Of a stretch of DNA of 14,022 nucleotides, positions 1 to 5,994 are shown piece by piece. The notes below the pieces were generated by a model. It was not told the origin of the DNA. It did not search any database and saw nothing but the letters and a program-made list of their open reading frames with translations. The DNA is from Geodermatophilaceae bacterium. Its GTDB lineage: Bacteria; Actinomycetota; Actinomycetes; Mycobacteriales; Geodermatophilaceae. Made by a program: the position numbers and the translations under genes. The first letter of the stretch is position 1; the number at the start of each line of letters is the position of its first letter. The stretch is taken from assembly GCA_013811975.1 (NCBI GenBank), contig JACCUF010000230.1, positions 1 to 14,022 of the forward strand. Direction: 5' to 3'.

Positions 1-137
1 TGGCTGGTTCAGCATGGCCACCCGAAGTGATGGATCAGTCCCTCGAGACCTTCACCCAAGCCCTGCACTTCCGGGTCGAGCAGTTCGCGACTCTCTCCGA
101 CGGACGCCGCCGGGCGCGACTGTCAACATCCGAGTAG
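1..137 (+). CDS. C-terminal end of an unidentified protein (5' end outside the window)
   Basis: An open frame enters from the left edge in phase 3 (first full codon at position 3) and ends at TAG 135-137, giving 44 residues (AGSAWPPEVM... to ...RARLSTSE). Third codon positions are mostly G or C and the residue pattern is that of a normal amphipathic helix followed by a basic tail (GRRRAR), so I take it as real coding sequence rather than leader DNA. The next gene starts 9 nt after the stop, and the stop codon lies within its weak ribosome-binding sequence (GAGTAGG), so the two genes are probably co-transcribed and translationally linked. No family is recognisable from so short a fragment. The overlapping frame 14-430 is judged a shadow. 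Confidence 0.55.
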   Translation, partial: AGSAWPPEVMDQSLETFTQALHFRVEQFATLSDGRRRARLSTSE

Positions 138-146
138 GCAGTCTGA

Positions 147-854
147 ATGGTGCAATTCCTGTTGTTGCACAGCCCATTGGTCGGGCCACGCACCCTCTCG
201 CCGCTGGCCGTCGCTCTGGACCGGCTCGGCCACAGCGCGGCAGTGCCGAATCTGCGTCCCGCATTTTCGGTGAGCGGATTCTCATCGACCATCTTGAGAA
301 CTATTGTGGCCCAAGCAGTTGCGGAAATGCCGCAACCGGTTCCTCTTGTCCTTGCAGTGCATTCCGGTGCCAGCGCATACCTGCCCGTACTGGCGCCTCA
401 CATGGACCTAGCAGGTCAGGTACTCCTTGACGCCGTCCTACCCCCATCGAAAGGCACGTTCACGCCATCGTGGGACTTCCGATCCGAACTCGATCGGCTC
501 GTCGAAGCCGACCAGCGCCTTCCCCCATGGCCGCAATGGTGGGGCGACGAGCACTTGGCCCGAGTCGTTCCAGACCCTGACCTCCGCGCCGCGATTAGTC
601 GCGAATGCCCACGGGTCCCAATCAGCTTCTACGACAGCGTGATCGACGTGCCATCCGACTGGGCACTCCCCTGGGCCGGGTATCTGCGCCTGAGTGAGGG
701 CTATGAGCCGCAGGCGACGCTCGCCGGCGAACGCGGCTGGCCGGTGCGCCGTCGAACAGGTGGCCATCTTGACACGGCCACCCAGCCGGATGAGGTCGCT
801 GCCGACCTGATCGACCTTGTGAGACCGGTGCTCGATACCGAGTCGAAGCCCTGA
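147..854 (+). CDS. alpha/beta-hydrolase-fold protein with a degenerate active site
   Basis: The protein has 235 residues. It opens with a beta strand and an HSP turn (residues 4-10, FLLLHSP), matching the first strand and oxyanion loop of small alpha/beta hydrolases. A nucleophile-elbow-like segment follows (LVLAVHSGAS, 67-76), with Ser73 where the G-x-S-x-G serine would sit, although the flanking glycines are replaced (V-H-S-G-A). A possible acid is Asp95 (LLDAVLP). The only late histidine in the expected place is His207 (GGHLD). All three triad positions can therefore be filled, but the elbow is atypical, so it may be an esterase-like enzyme with unusual geometry or a non-catalytic homologue. 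There is no signal peptide or membrane segment, so it is presumably cytoplasmic. The ATG at 147 follows a weak AGG 8 nt upstream. It probably forms an operon with the preceding partial gene and ends 4 nt from the convergent gene. No substrate can be inferred. Confidence 0.75.
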   Translation: MVQFLLLHSPLVGPRTLSPLAVALDRLGHSAAVPNLRPAFSVSGFSSTILRTIVAQAVAEMPQPVPLVLAVHSGASAYLPVLAPHMDLAGQVLLDAVLPPSKGTFTPSWDFRSELDRLVEADQRLPPWPQWWGDEHLARVVPDPDLRAAISRECPRVPISFYDSVIDVPSDWALPWAGYLRLSEGYEPQATLAGERGWPVRRRTGGHLDTATQPDEVAADLIDLVRPVLDTESKP

Positions 855-861
855 TCGATCA
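852..861. repeat. 10-bp perfect palindrome holding both convergent stop codons
   Basis: TGATCGATCA is its own reverse complement. Its left TGA is the stop of the hydrolase-like gene on the plus strand, and its right end (TCA) is the TGA stop of the dehydrogenase on the minus strand. The two genes therefore converge with only 4 nt between their stop codons, leaving no room for an intergenic terminator. Confidence 0.8.
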
Positions 862-1773
862 ATAGTCGCCGTGGACGATGTTCTCCAGGGGCTGGCCGGC
901 GAGCAGTCGTTCGAGCTGGGCGCGTACGACCGCCAAAGCTCGCGTGCCGGCTCGGGGCACGCTACCGGCGGTATGCGGGGTCAGCAGCAGGTTCGGCGCC
1001 GACCACAGCGGATGGCCCTCGGGCAGGGGCTCGGGATCGGTGACGTCCAGTGCGGCGTGCAGCCGCCGGCTGCCCAGCTCAGCGAGCAGCGCATCGGTGT
1101 CGACAACCGGCCCGCGGGCAGCGTTGACCAGTAGCGCGCCGTCCGGCATCGCGGCGAGGAACTCAGCGTCGACCATCCCCCGGGTCTCCGGCGTCGTCGG
1201 GACCAGGAGGACGACGATCTCGTGGCGTGGTAGCAGATCCGGCAAATCGCTGCCTGCTGAGACGCCGTCTCGCGCGGAGCGTGCGACGTAACTCACGTCC
1301 ACCTCGAATCCCGCGAGCCGCCGACCCACCGCCCTACCGATGTCGCCCGCGCCGACGACCAGGACGCGGCGGCCGGCCAGTTCGTCGTTCCATGGGCTGT
1401 CCCACTCGCCACGCGCCTGGGCGGCGAGGTACCGGGGGAAATGCCGGACCGAGGCAAGCATCGCCGCCACGATCCACTCCGCCGTCGCGCCACTGTGCGC
1501 TCCGCGAGCGTTGCAGAGAACGACACCGTCCGGGACGTGTTCAACGAACCGCTCCGCACCGGCGCTGACCAGCTGGATAACTTCCAGCAGCGGCAGTTGA
1601 GCAATCACCTCCGCGACGTCCAGCGTGGCGAGGAACGGCGGGACCCATACCGTCGACCCACTCCCGCCGTGGGAGACCTCGCCCACTCCCTCGTAGACGT
1701 GGCAATGCAGACCTGAAAGTCCCCCGAGCTGCTCGGCTGCATATTCGTTGGGAACAAGCACGTCGAGAGTCAC
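859..1773 (-). CDS. D-isomer-specific 2-hydroxyacid dehydrogenase (NAD-dependent)
   Basis: The protein has 304 residues and should catalyse reversible NAD(P)-linked reduction of a 2-keto acid to a D-2-hydroxy acid in the cytoplasm. It shows the two-part family layout: an N-terminal catalytic half (to about residue 100) and a Rossmann domain starting at VLVVGAGDIG, with the G-x-G-x-x-G loop at 141-146. The family's three catalytic positions are visible: Arg220 in NAARGPVVD, Glu248 in DPEPLP and His267 in LTPHTAG. Length is slightly short for the family (about 310-330) but no motif is missing. The start is GTG 1773. There is no Shine-Dalgarno sequence, but a TAGGCT hexamer 8 nt upstream suggests a leaderless or nearly leaderless mRNA. 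It is divergent from the LppZ-like gene. Substrate is undetermined; glyoxylate/hydroxypyruvate or phosphoglycerate-type substrates are all possible. Confidence 0.9.
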   Translation of the reverse strand: MTLDVLVPNEYAAEQLGGLSGLHCHVYEGVGEVSHGGSGSTVWVPPFLATLDVAEVIAQLPLLEVIQLVSAGAERFVEHVPDGVVLCNARGAHSGATAEWIVAAMLASVRHFPRYLAAQARGEWDSPWNDELAGRRVLVVGAGDIGRAVGRRLAGFEVDVSYVARSARDGVSAGSDLPDLLPRHEIVVLLVPTTPETRGMVDAEFLAAMPDGALLVNAARGPVVDTDALLAELGSRRLHAALDVTDPEPLPEGHPLWSAPNLLLTPHTAGSVPRAGTRALAVVRAQLERLLAGQPLENIVHGDY

Positions 1774-1781
1774 GAGGAAGG

Positions 1782-1787
1782 AGCCTA
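1782..1787 (-). promoter_or_regulatory. putative -10 hexamer of the 2-hydroxyacid dehydrogenase
   Basis: On the minus strand TAGGCT (TANNNT) ends 8 nt before GTG 1773, so transcription would begin at or within 2-3 nt of the start codon. No Shine-Dalgarno sequence is present, which fits a leaderless transcript. A -35 element is not evident. Confidence 0.4.
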
Positions 1788-1798
1788 AGCGGCCGCGA

Positions 1799-1822
1799 GG
1801 GCGGGTGGAACTTCACACGCCC
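1799..1822. promoter_or_regulatory. operator-like inverted repeat between divergent genes
   Basis: GGGCGGGTG (1799-1807) and CACACGCCC (1814-1822) are inverted copies matching at 8 of 9 positions, separated by 6 nt (GAACTT). The dyad lies about 30-53 nt upstream of the inferred LppZ-like start site and in the -35 zone of the opposite gene, so one bound regulator could act on both promoters. The regulator is unknown. Confidence 0.45.
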
Positions 1823-1839
1823 GCAACGGGGCACCTCCC

Positions 1840-1845
1840 TACCCT
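1840..1845 (+). promoter_or_regulatory. -10 hexamer for a leaderless LppZ-like mRNA
   Basis: TACCCT fits TANNNT and is followed by exactly 6 nt before GTG 1852. The first G of the start codon is therefore the expected transcription start. No usable ribosome-binding site is present, as only GTTGGG directly abuts the start. This is the standard actinobacterial leaderless arrangement. Confidence 0.55.
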
Positions 1846-1851
1846 GTTGGG

Positions 1852-3042
1852 GTGAACCGTTATGGCTGGCGCACGCACCGAGCGCCGTCACGGCCGACAT
1901 CACGGATCCGGCGAGCGGGGCCAGTAGCCGCGATCGGGCTCATCGTCCTCACTGGCTGTTCGGACGGCTACGCCGCGGCCGGACCGTGGGTGGTCAAGCC
2001 AGAGGGACCACCCCCGGTCGTCGCACCACCCCAGGATCCGAGCTCCAGCCAGCAACCGGGCGAACCGGGACCGGGCGCGGAGGGCGAGGATCCCAACGTC
2101 GTGGCCACCGGGCTGTCCGTGCCCACTGGGCTGGCCCTACTGACCGATGGGAGTGCCCTGGTCGGTGAGCGCAACACCGGGCGCATCCTGCAGGTCTTTC
2201 CTGACGCCTCAGCTCCGATCGAACTCATGGTGGTGCCCGGCCTGGACGCAACCGGTGACGGGGGGCTGCTCGGCCTCGCGTTGTCACCGACCTACGAGCA
2301 GGACCGCCTGATCTACGCCTACATCACCACCGCAGAAGACAACCGGGTCGTGAAGTTCCCGATCGGCGGAGCGCCCAATCCGGTGTTCACCGGAATCCCC
2401 AAGGGCGCCACCCACAACGGCGGGGCGTTGCTCTTCGGTCTCGACGGCGCGCTGTACGTCGGGACCGGCGACACCGGAGTACCCGACTTTGCTGAGGACG
2501 AGCAGAGCGTGGCAGGAAAGGTGTTGCGAATCGACATCTTCGGTGAACCGGTTGGCATTGAAGCGATCTACACCAGCGGCCACAGCGACGTCACCGCACT
2601 GTGCCTCGGACCGGACGGGCAATTGTTCGGGACCGATCTGATCGATGGGGAGCCCGACGAGGTGAATGTCCTGGTGGAGGATGAAGAGTACGGCTGGCCA
2701 CGGGCAGACTCCGGCACGATCGATCCGATCCTGGAGATCGACCCGCCGGGAGACGGACTCGGCGGGTGCGCGCTGGCCGGCGGCTCGATCGCGATTTCGT
2801 CGCTGGACGGTCAGCGCATCTACATCAATCAGCTGGACGCGGAGTACGCCCCGATCGGTGAGGTGACGGAGTTCCTTACCTCGACGTACGGCCGATTGCG
2901 AACGCTCGTCTTCGACGCCGAGGGCGCGCTGTGGGTGACGACCAACAACCGGGACGGCATCGGCACGCCGACCGAGGACGACGATCGCGTGCTGCGCATC
3001 CTGTCTCCGCCGATCGGAGGTGGCGGGGGCGGCACCTCCTGA
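1852..3042 (+). CDS. LppZ-like lipoprotein with PQQ sugar-dehydrogenase (GSDH-type) beta-propeller fold
   Basis: The protein has 396 residues. A lipoprotein signal is clear: a basic n-region (RIRR, 18-21), a hydrophobic stretch, and lipobox LTGC with the lipidated Cys36. A Pro/Gln/Gly-rich linker (about 47-78) precedes a propeller domain whose blades carry glucose/sorbosone-dehydrogenase signatures: VPTGLALLTDG (90-100), GDGGLLGLALSP (135-146), HNGGALLFGLDGALYVGTGD (188-207) and GKVLRIDIFGEP (222-233). His188 matches the catalytic histidine (His144 in soluble glucose dehydrogenase). However, the usual GHRN-x-QG cofactor motif is GHSDVTA (243-249), and the Gln of the GQNGLLG-type segment is Asp136. 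PQQ binding may therefore be weakened or lost. It resembles mycobacterial LppZ, also encoded near gatB. It should be anchored on the outer face of the membrane. GTG 1852 is the only start that retains the signal peptide. Confidence 0.85.
   Translation: MNRYGWRTHRAPSRPTSRIRRAGPVAAIGLIVLTGCSDGYAAAGPWVVKPEGPPPVVAPPQDPSSSQQPGEPGPGAEGEDPNVVATGLSVPTGLALLTDGSALVGERNTGRILQVFPDASAPIELMVVPGLDATGDGGLLGLALSPTYEQDRLIYAYITTAEDNRVVKFPIGGAPNPVFTGIPKGATHNGGALLFGLDGALYVGTGDTGVPDFAEDEQSVAGKVLRIDIFGEPVGIEAIYTSGHSDVTALCLGPDGQLFGTDLIDGEPDEVNVLVEDEEYGWPRADSGTIDPILEIDPPGDGLGGCALAGGSIAISSLDGQRIYINQLDAEYAPIGEVTEFLTSTYGRLRTLVFDAEGALWVTTNNRDGIGTPTEDDDRVLRILSPPIGGGGGGTS
3016..3039 (+). terminator. possible hairpin terminator overlapping the 3' end of the LppZ-like gene
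   Basis: GGAGGTG (3016-3022) and CACCTCC (3033-3039) form a perfect 7-bp stem around a 10-nt G-rich loop, ending directly before the TGA stop at 3040. No T-run follows, as is common for actinobacterial terminators. The hairpin is encoded by the Gly-rich C-terminal tail, so the sequence may partly reflect low-complexity coding instead. Confidence 0.35.
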
Positions 3043-3067
3043 CCGGGCCAACCCAATCCATGCGACG

Positions 3068-3385
3068 TCAGGCCGCATAGACCGAGCCCAAGCCCGTCCC
3101 GATCTCGCCGTCCGCCCGGCGAGCGGCCGCGGCCCCCGCGACGGCGCTGGTCCCCAAGGTGCTGGTGTGCGCTTGTAGCGCAGTCAGTTGGCCGACGACG
3201 TCGGCGCAGTAGTCCAGAGCGCTGTTCGCGACCGGCATCTCATTGCAGCTGGCCTCGCTCAGTTGTGACAACTCGGTCTGAAAGCTGGTGCTGATACCGG
3301 CGTACCGCTGGGCCAATGTTGCGGTCTCCGTGCCACTCCGATCCGCGGCAGCCGTGTCGACCCCGACCTCGTCCTCAGCACCCAT
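3068..3385 (-). CDS. small helical protein resembling type VII secretion (EspC-type) substrates
   Basis: The protein has 105 residues from ATG 3385, chosen because GGGAAGG lies immediately upstream; a GTG at 3397 would add four residues but would begin inside that ribosome-binding site. It is Ala/Ser/Thr-rich with no tryptophan, no signal peptide and no membrane segment. The N-terminal VDTAAADRSG...LAQRYAGIS and the C-terminal AAAARRADGEIGTGL resemble the two-helix EspC/'type VII secretion target' proteins that escort larger ESX substrates. There is no W-x-G motif, so it is not a classical EsxA/EsxB protein, and no clear Y-x-x-x-D/E export tag. Two cysteines (47 and 60) could form a disulfide after export. 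It is divergent from the 790-residue gene, 211 nt away, a plausible partner. The family call is an inference from pattern and context. Confidence 0.6.
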   Translation of the reverse strand: MGAEDEVGVDTAAADRSGTETATLAQRYAGISTSFQTELSQLSEASCNEMPVANSALDYCADVVGQLTALQAHTSTLGTSAVAGAAAARRADGEIGTGLGSVYAA

Positions 3386-3596
3386 GGCCCTTCCCACTTT
3401 GTCGTCGTCTTGGTCTTGCCGACAGTAGGACCGTGAGTGGCGGCAGCGCTGAGCCAGTCCACAGACACAGCCGAGCTTTGACCCGCAGCCAGTCGGAAAA
3501 TCCTGCTTCTCGCCGGCCTGTGGACAATCCCTGCTGCGTGCTGTCCAAGGGTCGTAGCGTTTCGCCGGAGAAGCACTTTTTCACAGGACGGCGACG
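3386..3596. promoter_or_regulatory. divergent control region of the putative secreted pair
   Basis: This 211-nt region separates the two putative type VII substrate genes and is the longest non-coding stretch of the window. Promoter-like -10 hexamers are TACTGT on the minus strand (3427-3422) for the small gene and TAGCGT on the plus strand (3555-3560) for the large gene. A TTGACC -35-like element is at 3478-3483 (+), with only a poor -10 (AATCCT, 3499-3504) behind it. AGGA at 3585-3588 is the ribosome-binding site of the large gene, 8 nt before its ATG. A DnaA-box-like 9-mer lies at 3519-3527. No RNA gene or repeat array is seen. Confidence 0.4.
3519..3527 (-). promoter_or_regulatory. perfect DnaA-box-like 9-mer
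   Basis: The minus strand reads TTGTCCACA, identical to the DnaA-box consensus of high-GC actinobacteria. A weaker copy, CAGTCCACA (7 of 9 matches), is on the plus strand at 3455-3463. One perfect box plus one weak one does not make an origin; it could be a DnaA titration or regulatory site, or chance. Confidence 0.35.
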
Positions 3597-5969
3597 ATGA
3601 CCAACACCGACTTCTACCCAACCGACACACGTGCCCGCCCCGATGAGATCCGGCGCAGCGCGGAGGGACTCGAGTCGATCAGCGGCGTGTTGCTGGGTCA
3701 CGGTGACAATGTTCGGGCCGTGTTGAGCGACGTGGCGCTGTCCTTCTCTGAGGTCATCGCTCCCGTGGTGGCTGCCCAGATCGGGGACAACGTGGCCGCG
3801 CTGGAGACCGCCGTAGAGGGCACCCAGTTCGGGTACGCGGTCGGGATGAGCTGGGCCGCGGACGTGGAAGCGTTCATCGCAGCAAGGAATGAGTTGAAGG
3901 CCCGCTGGGAGCTCGCCGAGTTCGACGACTTCGGCGTGCCGGCACCTCTGAATCTGATCCCTCCCCCCGAGGCAGCAGACGCCGAACGACTGCGTCTCGA
4001 GAATCGGGTTGCCGTGAAGGAGGCCCGCAGCGTTGCCCTTGACGGCTTCATTCTCGAAGGACATGCGCTCTGGGAGAGCTTTCAGGAGAAGGTGACCGAG
4101 AAGGCACGCATGTTCGGTGCGGGGCCTACCCCAGAGAATCTCGCGCTGGTTGTGTCCTTCCTCGGTTGGGGCGCGATGACACTCTGGCCCGAGATCGCGC
4201 CTGCTCCGGTCTCCGCAGCCGAGGGCGTCACGGCTGGGACAACAGTCATCGAAGGGCTGAACGGTGCGGCGGGCCCGCAAGCCGTAGCCGAGGCCCTCAC
4301 CGATGTCGCCGCCATCATCAGACGCGCGGAGGCCGCGCAGGAACTCACCCCCGCCGAGATCGACTTCTTAGCAGCCTTCTACGAAACCGTGGGTGAACGG
4401 GTCCCCGAACTGCCGGGCTACCTGGCCCAGACGTCGTTCACCTACACCTACAGTGCGCCGACATCCCGAGCTGACGACGACAGCCCTCCCGCGTACACCG
4501 CCCACACCGTCGACGGGCTGGATCCGTCGCTGGTCACGGCGCTGACCGCCGCGGCGGCGAACGGCATGCTCGTTCTTTCGCGTAACGGTCCCGGCGGCGG
4601 CGGGTACGCGCGGCTGCCCGCCTGGGTACGCGACGCACTCGCCGGCGATGAGGACTATGTCGGTCCGCCCACCTCACCGACGAGTCCGCCGATTGTCGGG
4701 GTCGGCAGTGATTTCGAGTCGTTGGTGGAGTTGGCAGAGCTCTTCGACTACTCCTCCGTTGAAGCGGGCACCGGACTGAGCCACCAGCTCGCGATGGCGA
4801 CCCAGAATCTCGCCCAGATCGGTAACGATGCCGGCTTTCTCTTCACCGAGGACGTCGCGGCAGGGGTTGTGGCGGAGGTGGACTCGACCGGGCGGTCGTT
4901 CCTGAGCGTCATAGCCCGAAATGACGAGGCCAGTGTTGACTTGATCCTTGACGAGGACATGCCCGACGATTACGACCCAGTCACGTTCTTCGCCGACATT
5001 TACAGCTTCGCCTGGTCAGACGACGGACAGGCAGCCGCCGGCATCACCGGCGTGCTCACCGACGACCACGACGGCACTGCGGCCGAGCAGGAGCGTGCCA
5101 CAAGAGGCATATCAGACCTAGTCGCCCACCTGACCTCGGACCCGGAAACCTACGAGAGGCTCATGGATCATGTCGGCGGTGGTGACTCACAGGAGAGTGC
5201 TCTTGGCCAAGTGAATCCGCTCCTCGCACAAGAACTCGGCGGCCTCATGGCTACCTACTTCGAGGAGTTCGGTAGTCCGTTGTCACCGCCTCGTGACGGC
5301 CCGCCACCGGCGTTCTACGCCACCGCGGATGAGCGGTTGAGATTTTCCACCCTGATCGCCACTGATCCCATAGCGGCCGAGACTCTCTACGCGTCGCTGC
5401 AGGACCACACAGCTGACGTGCTGGCTCAAGTTCCCGCGGAAGCGGCACCGTATGAAGTTGGGCGCGAGATTGGTCAGCTCTTCGCCCTCGTTGACGCCGG
5501 AATCGTTGCCGCGGCGGCGGACCCGATGGAGGACGTTCGCAACATGCAGGAATTCGGCCTCGACGCCATCGGTGCCGTAACCGCGGCCGTTCCCCACCCT
5601 GCCGCCAAAGCCATGCTCGGGGTCGGCGAGGCCCTGTTGTCAGGCCAGGTTGAGGAGCAGCTCGATGTCGACACCCCGGGCTATATGTTGGATGGCGCCG
5701 AGCGTCAGTACCAGGTCGTCGCGGGACTCACGCAGGGTCTGATCGACGACGGGCAGCTCGACGGTTCGGCGCTCGGCGCTGATCTCGTCGACGAGGATGG
5801 CCAGATTCGAAGCATCTACGAACTCTCGATTGCATCGGATGCGGCAACCGGCGCATTGGCCTCGGCGGTTAATGGGGTCGTCGCAGCTGACATCCTCACG
5901 TGGCTGCTCCAACAGCTTGATCTGGGCTACGAGGAGATGCTCGCCGGCCCACCGGCCATGGAAGACTAG
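3597..5969 (+). CDS. large acidic helical protein, putative type VII secretion-associated, function unknown
   Basis: The protein has 790 residues and starts at ATG 3597, with AGGA 8 nt upstream. I do not recognise a characterised homologue. Residues 1-175 look like a long helical hairpin region of the WXG/EspC size class, with a Trp-containing turn (GMSWAADVEAF, 83-93) and a Leu/Glu-rich helix (about 128-170). Residues about 180-200 are hydrophobic (VVSFLGWGAMTLW) but too short and isolated to be a confident membrane anchor. A Pro/Ser linker (357-366) leads into an all-alpha part (about 370-790) rich in Ala, Asp and Glu, in the style of DUF6571/TPR-like proteins beside actinobacterial ESX genes. 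The protein contains no cysteine at all, common in exported proteins. One Y-x-x-x-E sequence occurs at 385-389 (YSSVE). No nuclease, ADP-ribosyltransferase, lipase or protease motif is visible. A TTA leucine codon at residue 258 is rare in such genomes. It ends 25 nt from convergent gatB. Confidence 0.7.
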   Translation: MTNTDFYPTDTRARPDEIRRSAEGLESISGVLLGHGDNVRAVLSDVALSFSEVIAPVVAAQIGDNVAALETAVEGTQFGYAVGMSWAADVEAFIAARNELKARWELAEFDDFGVPAPLNLIPPPEAADAERLRLENRVAVKEARSVALDGFILEGHALWESFQEKVTEKARMFGAGPTPENLALVVSFLGWGAMTLWPEIAPAPVSAAEGVTAGTTVIEGLNGAAGPQAVAEALTDVAAIIRRAEAAQELTPAEIDFLAAFYETVGERVPELPGYLAQTSFTYTYSAPTSRADDDSPPAYTAHTVDGLDPSLVTALTAAAANGMLVLSRNGPGGGGYARLPAWVRDALAGDEDYVGPPTSPTSPPIVGVGSDFESLVELAELFDYSSVEAGTGLSHQLAMATQNLAQIGNDAGFLFTEDVAAGVVAEVDSTGRSFLSVIARNDEASVDLILDEDMPDDYDPVTFFADIYSFAWSDDGQAAAGITGVLTDDHDGTAAEQERATRGISDLVAHLTSDPETYERLMDHVGGGDSQESALGQVNPLLAQELGGLMATYFEEFGSPLSPPRDGPPPAFYATADERLRFSTLIATDPIAAETLYASLQDHTADVLAQVPAEAAPYEVGREIGQLFALVDAGIVAAAADPMEDVRNMQEFGLDAIGAVTAAVPHPAAKAMLGVGEALLSGQVEEQLDVDTPGYMLDGAERQYQVVAGLTQGLIDDGQLDGSALGADLVDEDGQIRSIYELSIASDAATGALASAVNGVVAADILTWLLQQLDLGYEEMLAGPPAMED

Positions 5970-5994
5970 AACGGTCGCCGCAGTGCCGCAGCTG

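Noticed and set aside
14..430. 138-codon plus-strand open frame at the left edge
   Set aside because: It overlaps both the phase-3 coding end at 3-137 and the hydrolase frame, and its composition (Arg/Ser/Pro/Cys-rich) is that of a shifted frame.
3478..3504. TTGACC / AATCCT as a sigma-70-type promoter for the 790-residue gene
   Set aside because: The spacing is only 15 nt and the -10 is poor; TAGCGT at 3555-3560 is closer and a better hexamer, although it too lacks a clear -35.
3375..4280. 301-codon minus-strand open frame opposite the 790-residue gene
   Set aside because: Arg/His/Cys/Gly-rich antisense translation spanning the intergenic region; the plus-strand frame has a good ribosome-binding site and normal composition.
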